Positions 24,021 through 32,765 of a DNA stretch of 35,783 nt are shown in pieces (within the stretch, counting starts at the first letter, position 1; the number at the start of each line of letters is the position of its first letter). Source of the stretch: an uncultured Eubacteriales bacterium (GTDB lineage: Bacteria > Bacillota > Clostridia > Oscillospirales > CAG-382); NCBI GenBank assembly GCA_934446675.1, contig CAKSEL010000019.1, positions 1 to 35,783 on the forward strand, read 5' to 3'. The position numbers were made by a program, and so were the translations under genes. The notes beneath the pieces are model-generated. The model did not search any database. It was not told where the DNA came from and saw only the letters and a program-made list of their open reading frames with translations.

Positions 24021-24734
24021 TTACCTGTCCCTGCGGTTTGAGCCGTTTACTAGTATAAACAGGCGAAGCAGGTTTGCAAGAGATACGGCAAGCGCCGCAA
24101 CATATGTCAGAGCCGCAGCCGTCAGCACCTTTCTCGACGCTTTAAGGTCGGTGTCTGACATATATCCGCTTTCGCTCAGCGCTCTCATTGCACGTGCGCT
24201 TGCGTTGAATTCAACAGGCAGCGTCACAAGCTGGAACAGCGTTGCAAGTCCGAAAGCGAGAACTCCTATATTTGCAAGTCCGTAAGAACCGAGCAGAAGT
24301 CCGAGTATTACAAGCGGCATTGCAAGGTTTGAACCTATATTGCATATCGGTATTATCGTGGCTCTTATGTGTATGGGCGCGTAGTTTACGGCGTACTGAA
24401 CCGCGTGTCCCGCCTCATGTGCGGCAACTCCTATCGCAGCGGCGCTGTTATTTGAATACACCGAGTCCGACAGTCTTATGACGTTTGTCCTCGGATCGTA
24501 ATGGTCTGTAAGGTTTCCGGAAATATGCTCTATACGCACGTCTCTCAGTCCGTTTGCGTCTAAGATACGCCTTGCCGCCATTTCTCCCGTCCAGCCGCAC
24601 TGAGCCTTTACTTTGGCGTACTTTTTAAATGTCATGTTTACGTTTGCGCTTGCCCACAAAGCAAAGATAACTGCCGGAAGCACGAGAAACACATATGTCG
24701 AAAACGAATCCGGCGAATAATAGAAATAAGGCAT
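24021..24734 (-). CDS. YugP-type zinc metallopeptidase, membrane
   Basis: A 237-aa neutral zinc metallopeptidase family protein. It has an N-terminal membrane segment (about 13-30), the zinc motif HEAGH at 106-110, and two or three C-terminal membrane segments (about 120-170 and 205-230). FNASARAMRALSESG near 176-190 is a conserved family block that may supply the third ligand. Substrates are unknown. AAAGGAG lies 6 nt before the ATG. In B. subtilis this gene is not in the fmt-rsmB neighbourhood, so its position here is lineage-specific. Confidence 0.92.
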   Translation of the reverse strand: MPYFYYSPDSFSTYVFLVLPAVIFALWASANVNMTFKKYAKVKAQCGWTGEMAARRILDANGLRDVRIEHISGNLTDHYDPRTNVIRLSDSVYSNNSAAAIGVAAHEAGHAVQYAVNYAPIHIRATIIPICNIGSNLAMPLVILGLLLGSYGLANIGVLAFGLATLFQLVTLPVEFNASARAMRALSESGYMSDTDLKASRKVLTAAALTYVAALAVSLANLLRLFILVNGSNRRDR

Positions 24735-24760
24735 GATTTTCTCCTTTACAAAACAAGCAT

Positions 24761-25717
24761 TTACTCTTTTTCGGGGGTGAGAACATCTCCGGCAGAAATT
24801 TTCCTGCCGTTTACCATATCGGCACTGCTCATGACGCCCTTTCCCTCGGGTTTCATTCTTTCAAGGCACAGAAGTCCGTCGGCGCACTTTACGAAAACGC
24901 CGCGCTTTGACGCCTCGACGACCTCTCCCGGCACTGCTTTTGAAATATCAAAGTCTACCTTTTCGTCAAACACCGTGCAGAAGCAGAGTTTAAGCACCTT
25001 TCCGTTATGATAGCAGAACGCGCCGGGAAAAGGATTGAGTCCCCTTATCTTATCATGCACGTTTTTCACCGGCATATTAAAATCTACCGCACATTCTTGG
25101 TTTGAAATCTTATTCGCATACGTTGCAAGGCTTTCGTCCTGCTTTTTAGGCTTTATACTGCCGTTTTCAAGTCCGTCAAGCGTTTCGCAGAGAAGCTTTG
25201 CGCCTATTTCGGAAAGCTCGTCAAAAACTTTTCCCGCGTCGTCGTCAACGCCTATATCCGTCTTTGCGCAAAGCAGCATATCGCCGGTGTCAAGTCCCTT
25301 ATCCATAAGCATTGTCGTAACGCCGGTTTCGGTTTCTCCGTTCATTACGGCTCTCTGCACGGGTGCCGCGCCCCTGTATTTCGGCAGCAGCGACGCATGG
25401 ACGTTTATGCAGCCGTATTTCGGGTAATTAAGCACATATTCGGGAAGTATCTTTCCGTATGCGACAACAACTATAACGTCGGGGTTTATATCGTTAAGCA
25501 GCTCGCTTATCGCGCCGTCCTTTAAGGTTTCGGGCTGAAAAACAGGCTTTTCACATTCAAGTGCATATTTTTTCACCGCCGAATATCCCGTTTTCATGCC
25601 GCGTCCCATAGCCTTATCCGGCTGGGTTATAACGGCTGCAACATCGCGGTTTTCTTCTATCAGTTCCTTTAAGCAGTCGGCTGCAAAGTCCGGCGTGCCC
25701 ATAAAAAGTATTTTCAT
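24761..25717 (-). CDS. fmt: Methionyl-tRNA formyltransferase
   Basis: A 318-aa enzyme that formylates initiator Met-tRNA using 10-formyl-tetrahydrofolate. It has the N-terminal Rossmann domain (MKILFMGTPDFA) and the family signature INVHASLLPKYRGAAPVQ. The catalytic triad corresponds to Asn105, His107 and Asp143. A C-terminal OB-like domain follows. GAGGA about 9 nt before the ATG lies in the end of def, which stops 5 nt upstream. Pairing with def is the usual bacterial arrangement. Confidence 0.97.
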   Translation of the reverse strand: MKILFMGTPDFAADCLKELIEENRDVAAVITQPDKAMGRGMKTGYSAVKKYALECEKPVFQPETLKDGAISELLNDINPDVIVVVAYGKILPEYVLNYPKYGCINVHASLLPKYRGAAPVQRAVMNGETETGVTTMLMDKGLDTGDMLLCAKTDIGVDDDAGKVFDELSEIGAKLLCETLDGLENGSIKPKKQDESLATYANKISNQECAVDFNMPVKNVHDKIRGLNPFPGAFCYHNGKVLKLCFCTVFDEKVDFDISKAVPGEVVEASKRGVFVKCADGLLCLERMKPEGKGVMSSADMVNGRKISAGDVLTPEKE

Positions 25718-25722
25718 GCAGA

Positions 25723-26205
25723 TCAGTCCTCAATTTCGTCTTTATCGAGCATTTTAATTGCCTTATCGGTATATAGTATTCCGTCAAGATGGTCATATTC
25801 ATGGCAGAGGCATCTTCCTAAAAGCTCAGAGCCGGTATAAGTAAATTTATTTCCGTTTCTGTCCTGAGCCTCGACGGTTACGGTCATGGGTCTTTCGGTA
25901 ATGCCGTATTTACCCGGAATGGAAAGGCAGCCTTCGACGTCTTTCTGAGTACCCTCGGTCTTGATTATCTTAGGGTTTATAAACTCGATTATTTCATGTT
26001 CGCCCTCTTCGGCGCCGGCGTCTATTATATATATTCTTCTGAGTATTCCGACCTGTACGGCGGCAAGTCCCACGCCGTTCTGATCAATAAGCGTGTCCGC
26101 CATATCGTCAAGCAGCGTCTTTAACCTGTCGGTCACGGTATCGACGGGCTTGCTTATTTTGCGCAGTATCGGATCTTCTTCGGTTACGATTTTAAGTATT
26201 GCCAT
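25723..26205 (-). CDS. def: Peptide deformylase
   Basis: A 160-aa metalloenzyme that removes the N-formyl group from new proteins. All three motifs are present: GVGLAAVQ (44-51), EGCLS (91-95, metal ligand Cys93) and HEYDH (135-139). The second motif and the short length fit the type 1B/type 2-like Gram-positive enzymes. The ribosome binding site is weak (AAAGAGA). It lies between priA and fmt. Confidence 0.97.
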   Translation of the reverse strand: MAILKIVTEEDPILRKISKPVDTVTDRLKTLLDDMADTLIDQNGVGLAAVQVGILRRIYIIDAGAEEGEHEIIEFINPKIIKTEGTQKDVEGCLSIPGKYGITERPMTVTVEAQDRNGNKFTYTGSELLGRCLCHEYDHLDGILYTDKAIKMLDKDEIED

Positions 26206-26244
26206 TTATATACATCTCTTTCTGATAAACTTTATTTTAAGTAT

Positions 26245-28782
26245 TTACAAGTTAAGCGGATTAATGTCAATTCCGATATTAAGTCCTTTCAGCCCTGCGG
26301 AATATCTGCAGAGCAGTTCGGAAAGCATTGAGCGCATACGCTTTGAGTTTTTGCACTTTATGATAAATCTCATTCTGTACTTTCCCGAAAGCTTATAGAC
26401 TTCGTTTCTGAACGGCCCGAAAAGTATAAATTTTACGTCCGCGTACTCGTTTTTCGCCTTTTCGTCAAGCCCTGCGCCGAAATCCTTTACGGCGTTTATG
26501 ACGTCGTTTTCGACCTCTCCCGAAAGCGTCACCGTCACTATATCGCAGAACGGAGGAAACAGCGCCGCCTTTCTGAACATTATCTCGCGTTCGTAAAAGG
26601 CGTTATAATCCTGAAGTCCCGACAGATTCAGGACATCATTATCCGGCGAATAAGTCTGTATCACGGCTCTGCCGCGTTTTCCGTTTCTTCCGGCACGTCC
26701 GAGAACCTGGGTCAGCAGCGAAAATGTCTTTTCGTTGGCGCGGTAATCGTTCGCATAAAGCGATGTATCGGCGTTTATTACTCCGACAAGCGAAACGTTA
26801 GGGAAATCGTGTCCCTTTGCCACCATCTGAGTGCCGACCAGCACATCGCTGCCGCCGTTTCTGAATTCGTCTAATATCTTCTCGTGCGAAAACTTTGCGA
26901 CCGTCGTATCGGCGTCCATACGGCTCACCCTTATTCCGGGAAAAGTCTTTTTTAACTGCGCTTCGAGAAGCTGTGTTCCGGCGCCCATGTATACAATGCT
27001 TTTATCCTTGCCGCAGACCGGACATTTATCGGGCAGCTGCGAGGTATATCCGCAATAATGGCAGACGAGAAAATCTCTTTTGTTTGCAGGGTTTCTGTGG
27101 TGCGTGAGAGATACCGAGCAGTTGGGACATTCAAAGGTATGACCGCAGCTGTGGCACTGTGCAAAGGCGCGGAAACCGCGTCTGTTTATGAAAAGTATCG
27201 ACTGTTCGCCGTTTTTCAGATTTTTCTCAAGCTCGGCTTTAAGCGTCGAGCCTAGTGTTGACGGAACAGCTCCTTTCACGCCGCCGTTTTCTTCGCCGTC
27301 TGCGGTTTCGTCATTCACTTCAAAATACGGCTCGGTTCTCATATCGTGGAACATGACCTCGGGAAGTTCCGTTCCGTTATATCTTTCGTCAAGCGTAACA
27401 AGCGTATACTTTCCGTTTTTTGCCTTATAAAAGCTCTCGATACACGGCGTTGCCGACGCAAGCAGCATAAGGCAGCCGTTATACGCGCACCTGAATCTTG
27501 CAATATCCCTTGCGTGGTACTTAGGAGAGCGTTCGGATTTAAATGAGCTTTCCTGTTCCTCGTCAAGCACCACAAGTCCGAGATTTTTCACCGGTGCGAA
27601 CACCGCAGAGCGCGTTCCGATAACAACCTTTGCTTTGTCCTCGGTGATCTTTTTCCATGCGTCCATGCGCTCTCCGGCGGAAAGCCCGGAATGTATAAGC
27701 GCAACCTTTTCGCCGTATCTTGCCGAGAAACGTCCGACGGTCTGACCGGTAAGAGATATTTCCGGCACAAGCACTATAACGCTCTTTCCGTCTTCAAGCA
27801 CGCGGTCGATAAGCTTTAACATTACGTTTGTCTTTCCCGAACCCGTAACGCCATACATCAGCGCGGCTTTTGCCGTCTTTGTTTCATAAAGCGAAAGCAG
27901 CGTTTCATATGCCGCATTCTGCTTTTCTGACAGCGAAAACTCCCCGTAGCGCGCGTCCTGTGAAGGCTTTAAAAGAGCCTCGCTTCTGTCTTTTTCGACG
28001 TCGAACAGCCTTATTATGTTCCTTTTTGAAAGTTCTGTTATAACAGAAATACCCGCACCCGACGCTTCTGACAGTTCGGTTACGGGACAGGGCGACTCAT
28101 ATCTCATGAGCGTTTCAAAAACGCTGAACTGCTTTGGCGTAAGCTTTATTTTTCCGCAGGATACGCCTTCGACAGTTTCATCATCTTCCGAAAGAGCCGC
28201 ATATTTTTCATTCTTTTCATTTATACGGCACTCAAAACCGTCGCTTGACGCGCAAAGTCCGAGTTTTTCGAGTGCGACGATACAAGCCGACGCGCCTCTG
28301 CCGTATTTTTTCTTTATTTCGGTCTCAGACACCTCTCCGTTTCTTTTCAGAAATCCGAAAAGATCCTTTGCCGCGTCGTTAAGCCCCGAATATGCCTTTT
28401 CATCATATTTTCCGCCGTCATCGCAGACCGGAGAATATACCTTTACAGCCTTTACTCCGAGTCCGGACGGGAGAACGCACCTTACCGCGTCTCCGAACGA
28501 ACAGAAAAGGTTTTCTTTCATGAACGTGCAGAGTCCTAACATTTCTTCGGACACGTACATATATTTTCCCGGCACTCCCGCAACCGGCTTTGTGTTTTTA
28601 CAGTCGGTACTATCGGAAATGCTCACCACAACCGCGTTTTTCAGCCTGTTTGCGCCGCCGAACGGCACAACGACAACACTGCCGACTTTTACCCTGCTTT
28701 CAAGCTGCATGGGCAAGTGGTAGGTATACGGTTTATCTATATGATAAGGAATATTCAATATGTGCGCACAAACGTACAGCAA
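26245..28782 (-). CDS. priA: Primosomal replication restart helicase PriA
   Basis: An 845-aa 3'-5' DNA helicase that reloads the replisome at stalled forks. The N-terminal DNA-binding domain is followed by Walker A GVTGSGKT (311-318), the DEEQ box (407-410), SATP, and the zinc-binding insertion with eight cysteines between about 543 and 591 (CHSCGHTFECPNC and CHYCGY...CPVCG). An acidic insert lies near 490-500. The protein is somewhat longer than usual. The start is TTG at 28782, with GGAGG 8 nt upstream. coaBC, which usually lies between rpoZ and priA in B. subtilis, is absent. Confidence 0.96.
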   Translation of the reverse strand: MLYVCAHILNIPYHIDKPYTYHLPMQLESRVKVGSVVVVPFGGANRLKNAVVVSISDSTDCKNTKPVAGVPGKYMYVSEEMLGLCTFMKENLFCSFGDAVRCVLPSGLGVKAVKVYSPVCDDGGKYDEKAYSGLNDAAKDLFGFLKRNGEVSETEIKKKYGRGASACIVALEKLGLCASSDGFECRINEKNEKYAALSEDDETVEGVSCGKIKLTPKQFSVFETLMRYESPCPVTELSEASGAGISVITELSKRNIIRLFDVEKDRSEALLKPSQDARYGEFSLSEKQNAAYETLLSLYETKTAKAALMYGVTGSGKTNVMLKLIDRVLEDGKSVIVLVPEISLTGQTVGRFSARYGEKVALIHSGLSAGERMDAWKKITEDKAKVVIGTRSAVFAPVKNLGLVVLDEEQESSFKSERSPKYHARDIARFRCAYNGCLMLLASATPCIESFYKAKNGKYTLVTLDERYNGTELPEVMFHDMRTEPYFEVNDETADGEENGGVKGAVPSTLGSTLKAELEKNLKNGEQSILFINRRGFRAFAQCHSCGHTFECPNCSVSLTHHRNPANKRDFLVCHYCGYTSQLPDKCPVCGKDKSIVYMGAGTQLLEAQLKKTFPGIRVSRMDADTTVAKFSHEKILDEFRNGGSDVLVGTQMVAKGHDFPNVSLVGVINADTSLYANDYRANEKTFSLLTQVLGRAGRNGKRGRAVIQTYSPDNDVLNLSGLQDYNAFYEREIMFRKAALFPPFCDIVTVTLSGEVENDVINAVKDFGAGLDEKAKNEYADVKFILFGPFRNEVYKLSGKYRMRFIIKCKNSKRMRSMLSELLCRYSAGLKGLNIGIDINPLNL

Positions 28783-28824
28783 AGAAAAATCCTCCGTTCG
28801 GTAAGCTGTGAAAAGCGCTCTTTA

Positions 28825-29139
28825 TCAGTTCTCTTCAAGCATCTCGCTTGCCTTGCACTGAGCCATATGGTCGTCGGAAGCCTGCTGTGCTTCGGGCGGA
28901 AGCTTTATAAACATATCTCCGTCATGGAAAAGCTTTATTGCGTTGGTTACGGGCTTGTTGTTATAGTCGATATGAACAAGCTCAGGCTCGGTAAATGCGA
29001 ACATATCGTTCTGCGGATGCTCTTTATCGTAATTTTCTCTGTCGATTACGTATTTCGCACCCTTTGCCGCCATCATTACAAGTACATAGCGGTTATATTT
29101 GTTTCCCATTGAAAGTTCTGCTACTGTCGGTTTTACCAT
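28825..29139 (-). CDS. rpoZ: RNA polymerase omega subunit
   Basis: A 104-aa protein with the omega N-terminal signature (KPTVAELSMGNKYNRYVLVMMAAKGAKYV), which supports RNA polymerase assembly through beta-prime. The C-terminal half is acidic and longer than in E. coli. The ATG at 29139 (MVKPTV) was chosen because AAGGAG lies 10 nt upstream; the TTG further up would overlap that site. It lies between gmk and priA. Confidence 0.92.
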   Translation of the reverse strand: MVKPTVAELSMGNKYNRYVLVMMAAKGAKYVIDRENYDKEHPQNDMFAFTEPELVHIDYNNKPVTNAIKLFHDGDMFIKLPPEAQQASDDHMAQCKASEMLEEN

Positions 29140-29212
29140 TATAATCAATCTCCTTAACCGGTAACTGTTATGTATATATATTTTACGCTCAAAAAAAGCG
29201 TTGTTTATTAAT

Positions 29213-29830
29213 TTATTTGAAAAATTCGCTTACTTTTTCATAAACATTTTCGGGTCTCATGCCGTCTGCGGTAACGGCGCTGACAATATCCGACGCGCAC
29301 TTATCTGCGCACCCTTGCTCGTTTACTGCGATATAATCGTACATAAGGCAGGAACGTATCTCGTTTTCCGCGATTGCAAGGCGTCCTTTAATTACGTCCT
29401 CGCTCTCGGTTCCTCTGCCGCGCAGTCTTTCCTCAAGCACTTTTCTGCTTTCGGGCGCCACGAACACGAACAGTGCGCCTGGATATATCTTCTTTATCTG
29501 CACCGCGCCCTTGACTTCGATCTCAAGTATTACGTTCTTGCCGTCGTTTAGTTTTTCCTCAACAAAATGCTTCGGCGTTCCGTAATAGTTTCCGTTATAG
29601 TTTGCGTATTCGATAAGCTCTTTTTTCTCTATCATTGCTTCAAATTCGTCTTTTGTGATAAAGAAATAATTTACTCCGTGTTTTTCGCCCTCGCGCGGTT
29701 TTCTTGTAGTAGCTGACACCGAGTAGACAAAATCTGGGTTTTCAAGCACCTTTTCAAGCACCGTTCCTTTACCCACTCCCGAGGGTCCGGACACTACGAC
29801 AAGTCTGCCCTTTTTCTTAACGTCACTCAT
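29213..29830 (-). CDS. gmk: Guanylate kinase
   Basis: A 205-aa kinase converting GMP to GDP. The P-loop GPSGVGKGT (15-23), SATTRKPREGE GMP-binding block, EYANYNGNYYGTP and the lid region RLRGRGTES are present. It overlaps the end of remA by 8 nt and is followed by rpoZ, the usual Firmicutes order. Confidence 0.97.
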   Translation of the reverse strand: MSDVKKKGRLVVVSGPSGVGKGTVLEKVLENPDFVYSVSATTRKPREGEKHGVNYFFITKDEFEAMIEKKELIEYANYNGNYYGTPKHFVEEKLNDGKNVILEIEVKGAVQIKKIYPGALFVFVAPESRKVLEERLRGRGTESEDVIKGRLAIAENEIRSCLMYDYIAVNEQGCADKCASDIVSAVTADGMRPENVYEKVSEFFK

Positions 29831-30089
29831 CTTCGTCCTGTTCCTCCTGCGTATCCGCGCCGTTTATTCTTCCGAGAACCGTCTCAGCCGTAAGCGCCGA
29901 AAGAACAAGGTGTCCGCTGTCGGCAACAAGCACGCTTCGTGTCTTTTTTCCGCTGCTTGCGTCTATGAGTTTTCCCGCAGCTCTCGTATCCTGGACAAGT
30001 CTCTTTATGGGAGCAGCGTCGGGGCTTACGACCGCCACTATTCTCGACGAATTTATCATATTTCCGTATCCGATGTTTACCAATTTCAT
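29823..30089 (-). CDS. remA: RemA-like DNA-binding regulator (DUF370)
   Basis: An 88-aa protein matching RemA of B. subtilis in length, position and sequence (MKLVNIGYGNMINSSRIVAV, SPDAAPIKRLVQDTR, GKKTRSVLVADSGH). In B. subtilis it activates matrix and osmoprotection genes. Targets here are unknown. An acidic tail (EEQDEDE) ends the protein. AAAGAGG lies before the ATG. It overlaps gmk by 8 nt. Confidence 0.92.
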   Translation of the reverse strand: MKLVNIGYGNMINSSRIVAVVSPDAAPIKRLVQDTRAAGKLIDASSGKKTRSVLVADSGHLVLSALTAETVLGRINGADTQEEQDEDE

Positions 30090-30130
30090 AAAAATGCCTC
30101 TTTAAGCCGTTTACGCATTATTCTGCGGCT

Positions 30131-31027
30131 TTATTCGATATTCTGTACCTGTTCGCGTATCTTTTCGGCTTCGCTCTTTGCGTCGACCACGAGCTTTGCG
30201 ATTTCGGCGTCGGTACACTTTGAACCCGTCGTATTGATCTCGCGGTTTATTTCCTGAAGCAGAAAGTCGAGTTTTCTTCCGCAGGGTTCTTCGCCGCTGT
30301 TCTTTACCATCTTTCTGAACTGCGACATATGGCTGTGAAGTCTTACAAGCTCTTCGTCAATGGCGACTCTGTCGGCGAACACCGCAACCTCCTCGATTAT
30401 ACGGGTTTTATCGTAATCGGGAGATTTACACATTTCCTCTATGCGCTCTGTAAGCCGCTTTGAATATTCTTCGACGACGGCAGGCGCCGCAGCCTCAATT
30501 TTTGAAACTATTGCGTCTATGACGTCGAGCTTTGAGAGTATATCGCCGCCGAGTCTTGCGCCCTCGGTTTTCTTCATTTCATAAAATCCGCCGAGAGCCT
30601 CGTTTACGCACGGTTCTATCTGTTCCCACAGTTCATCGGGTGTAAGCTCTGCGTTTGCCGCCGGCATAAACACATCTCTGTTCTGCGCGACCGTCATTAC
30701 GGATATATCGTCCTTGAGTCCGTACTCGTCGCGGAGTCTTTTCAGACATTCAAGGTACGACGCAAGATAACCCTCGTCAAGCACCGCAGCCGCGTTCTGA
30801 TTGCCCGGCAGAGGTTCGGAGGACACGAATATATCCACCTTGCCGCGCGACGCAACCTTTCCGAGCGCCGCTTTTATGCGGTCTTCGGTTCTCGAATATG
30901 CTCTCGGCATACGGCAGTTGGCATCGAGGTACCTTGAATTTACGCTTTTGATCTCTATTGTAACTATGCTGTTTCCGCACTGCATACGTGCGTATCCGCA
31001 GCCTGTCATGCTGAGAATTTCAATCAT
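30131..31027 (-). CDS. yicC: YicC/YloC family endoribonuclease
   Basis: A 298-aa protein with the family start ILSMTGCGYAR, the KSVNSRYLD block and the conserved C-terminus LDFLLQEINRE...NTTGSKCTDAEI...EQVQNIE. Members are described as endoribonucleases. The ATG at 31027 has GGAG immediately before it, which is too close. The start is kept because family members begin a few residues before SMTG. It is the first gene of the 14-gene operon. Confidence 0.92.
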   Translation of the reverse strand: MIEILSMTGCGYARMQCGNSIVTIEIKSVNSRYLDANCRMPRAYSRTEDRIKAALGKVASRGKVDIFVSSEPLPGNQNAAAVLDEGYLASYLECLKRLRDEYGLKDDISVMTVAQNRDVFMPAANAELTPDELWEQIEPCVNEALGGFYEMKKTEGARLGGDILSKLDVIDAIVSKIEAAAPAVVEEYSKRLTERIEEMCKSPDYDKTRIIEEVAVFADRVAIDEELVRLHSHMSQFRKMVKNSGEEPCGRKLDFLLQEINREINTTGSKCTDAEIAKLVVDAKSEAEKIREQVQNIE

Positions 31028-31044
31028 CTCCAGTCAGAATTACC

Positions 31045-31078
31045 GTCGGAACTTCCGAAAAACAGGGCATTTTCCGAC
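31045..31078 (-). promoter_or_regulatory. Hairpin in the yicC operon 5' leader
   Basis: GTCGGAA and TTCCGAC (31045-31051 and 31072-31078) form a 7-bp stem. Inside, AAAA and TTTT can pair around GCCCTG. The minus-strand leader from about 31103 to 31028 is mostly this hairpin. The remainder of the gap up to 31224 holds only the two divergent promoters. Confidence 0.4.
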
Positions 31079-31109
31079 AAATACCAGTTTATTTACAATT
31101 ATTTAGTAT

Positions 31110-31138
31110 ATTATATAACACACGCGCGCTTTTGTCAA
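31110..31138 (-). promoter_or_regulatory. Consensus sigma-A promoter of the yicC-to-GNAT operon
   Basis: On the minus strand, TTGACA (31133-31138), a 17-nt spacer and TATAAT (31110-31115), a perfect match to consensus. It is divergent from the rpsF promoter about 90 nt away. Confidence 0.9.
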
Positions 31139-31224
31139 GTAAAAAACGGCACAAACGGCGGTGCGAAAGAGGTGCGGATTTTAGTTCGCAATGTAAAAAG
31201 AAAAGTGAATTTTTTATAAAGTGC

Positions 31225-31253
31225 TTGACAAAAGCAAAGCGATATTGTATAAT
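31225..31253 (+). promoter_or_regulatory. Consensus sigma-A promoter of rpsF-ssb-rpsR
   Basis: TTGACA (31225-31230), a 17-nt spacer and TATAAT (31248-31253). The predicted start is near 31260. Confidence 0.92.
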
Positions 31254-31263
31254 CTTGATTTGT

Positions 31264-31310
31264 GGAAAGGTATTCCCTTTCTCCTTGCTCTGCGAAAACG
31301 CAGGGCCATG
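31264..31310 (+). promoter_or_regulatory. rpsF 5' leader hairpins, possible S6:S18 leader
   Basis: Two strong hairpins lie in the leader: GAAAGG/CCTTTC (31265-31270 and 31276-31281) and GCTCTGCG-AAAA-CGCAGGGC (31287-31306). Neither is followed by a T run, so they are not terminators. S6:S18 complexes regulate rpsF leaders in many bacteria. The match to that motif was not verified. Confidence 0.4.
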
Positions 31311-31334
31311 AAGTCCATAAGGAGGTACAAAAAA

Positions 31335-31634
31335 ATGGAACAGCTTACGTCAAAGTACGAAACCGTGTTCATTGTTAAGCCCGAGCTTACCGAAGAAGCA
31401 GCAAAAGCTGTATGCGACAAGTTCACAGGTCTTATCACAACCAACAACGGCGTAATTGACAACGTCAGCGACTGGGGCAAGAAAAAGCTTGCTTACCCGA
31501 TCGAAGACCTTACCGAAGGCTACTACTATGTAGTAAACTTCACTTCCGGAGCTGAGCTTCCGGCTGAGCTCGACCGTGTGTTCAACATTTCGGACGACAT
31601 TCTCCGTTCTATCATCGTAAAGCTTGACAAGTAA
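31335..31634 (+). CDS. rpsF: 30S ribosomal protein S6
   Basis: A 99-aa protein with the S6 blocks YETVFIVKPELTEEA, VSDWGKKKLAYPIEDLTEGYYYVVNF and FNISDDILRSIIVKLDK. It pairs with S18 on the 30S platform. The ATG at 31335 has AAGGAGG 9 nt upstream. The longer frame beginning at 31221 runs through the promoter and is not real. It is first in the rpsF-ssb-rpsR operon. Confidence 0.97.
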   Translation: MEQLTSKYETVFIVKPELTEEAAKAVCDKFTGLITTNNGVIDNVSDWGKKKLAYPIEDLTEGYYYVVNFTSGAELPAELDRVFNISDDILRSIIVKLDK

Positions 31635-31684
31635 TTGTCGCTTTTTCCGGTCGGTGTAAAAAATCTTTTTTGAGGTGTGGCGAT

Positions 31685-32155
31685 ATGGCATTCAACAAAG
31701 TAATAATCATGGGAAATCTGACAGCAGATCCCGAACTCAAAACAACGGCTTCGGGCCTTGCGGTTACTACTTTTTCTGTTGCGGTACAGCGCCGTTTTGC
31801 AAAGCAGGGCGACGAGGTCACAGCGGACTTTTTCAACGTTGTTTGCTGGAGACAGCAGGCCGAGTTCGTCACCAAATACTTCACAAAAGGTTCGTCGATA
31901 CTCGTATGCGGCGCACTTCAGAACAGATCCTGGGTTGACCAGAACGGTCAGAAGCGCATAAGCACCGAGATTGTTGCAGATGAAGTTACATTTGCCGGAA
32001 GAGCAAACAGCGGTAACGGACAGGGCGGTTCGGGAACATATTACGGTGCGGCAGATTCCGCGTCGGTTGCTCCCTCGGCTCAGAACGACAGTACGGCAAA
32101 GCCGGCTGCCGCAAATTTTGAAGAGCTTTCGACAGAGGACGATCTTCCGTTCTGA
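31685..32155 (+). CDS. ssb: Single-stranded DNA-binding protein
   Basis: A 156-aa protein with an N-terminal OB-fold (about 1-105: MAFNKVIIMGNLTADPELKT, FFNVVCWRQQAEFVTKYF), a Gly/Ser/Ala-rich linker and the acidic tip DDLPF that binds partner proteins such as PriA. The ATG at 31685 follows GAGGTG with a 7-nt gap. Confidence 0.97.
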   Translation: MAFNKVIIMGNLTADPELKTTASGLAVTTFSVAVQRRFAKQGDEVTADFFNVVCWRQQAEFVTKYFTKGSSILVCGALQNRSWVDQNGQKRISTEIVADEVTFAGRANSGNGQGGSGTYYGAADSASVAPSAQNDSTAKPAAANFEELSTEDDLPF

Positions 32156-32201
32156 TTACAAACCGAAAGCGCACTCACATTTTTAACAGGAGGTAAATAC
32201 C

Positions 32202-32444
32202 ATGGATAAGGAAGTACAGAAGCCTTTCCGCGCAAAGAGAAAGAAGAAAGTTTGCAATTTCTGCGCAGACAAGACTGAATTCATTGATTACAAGGACACT
32301 CTCAAGCTTCGCAAGTACATTTCCGAGCGTGCAAAGATTCTTCCCAGAAGAATTACCGGAACTTGCGCAAAGCATCAGAGAGAGCTTACAATCGCTATAA
32401 AGAGAGCAAGACACATTGCGCTTCTCCCCTACATCAGCGACTGA
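32202..32444 (+). CDS. rpsR: 30S ribosomal protein S18 (zinc-binding form)
   Basis: An 80-aa protein with the S18 core DYKDTLKLRKYISERAKILP-RRITGTCAKHQRELTIAIKRARHIALLPY. The CNFC pair and the later C-x-x-H are zinc ligands of the C+ form. AGGAGG precedes the ATG. It is last in the operon, followed by a strong terminator. Confidence 0.97.
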   Translation: MDKEVQKPFRAKRKKKVCNFCADKTEFIDYKDTLKLRKYISERAKILPRRITGTCAKHQRELTIAIKRARHIALLPYISD

Positions 32445-32470
32445 TTTTTCTTTACGCTAAATATTATTTT

Positions 32471-32498
32471 CCCGTGCAGAAAAGCACGGGATTTTTTT
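32471..32498 (+). terminator. Terminator of rpsF-ssb-rpsR
   Basis: CCCGTGC (32471-32477), loop AGAAAA, GCACGGG (32484-32490), then ATTTTTTT. Repeat copy C begins immediately after. Confidence 0.92.
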
Positions 32499-32746
32499 AC
32501 CCTGCGTTTGGCTGAGTGTTGCTTATTTGGGGCTGAAACAGATTATTCACTGCCATGTGCAACCCTATACACCCACTTTTCGGAATCGAAAAGGTGGTCA
32601 AAAGATTTTCGCCGCTCAAACGCCGCAGCGAAAGCGTGACTACGTGGAGGATTTCGCCCAAAATAAAACCTTTGACATCTCCACATTTCTTACAAGCGCG
32701 ACCGCACTGCTGTTACGGTACGTCCGTGTAACTTACGGCAAAATCG

Positions 32747-32765
32747 CCGCGCGACAGGCGCGCGG
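32747..32765. repeat. GC-rich hairpin CCGCGCG-ACAGG-CGCGCGG, copy C
   Basis: Identical to the copy B hairpin at 10743-10761 and lies within 67 nt (32715-32781) that match copy B exactly. Confidence 0.6.
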
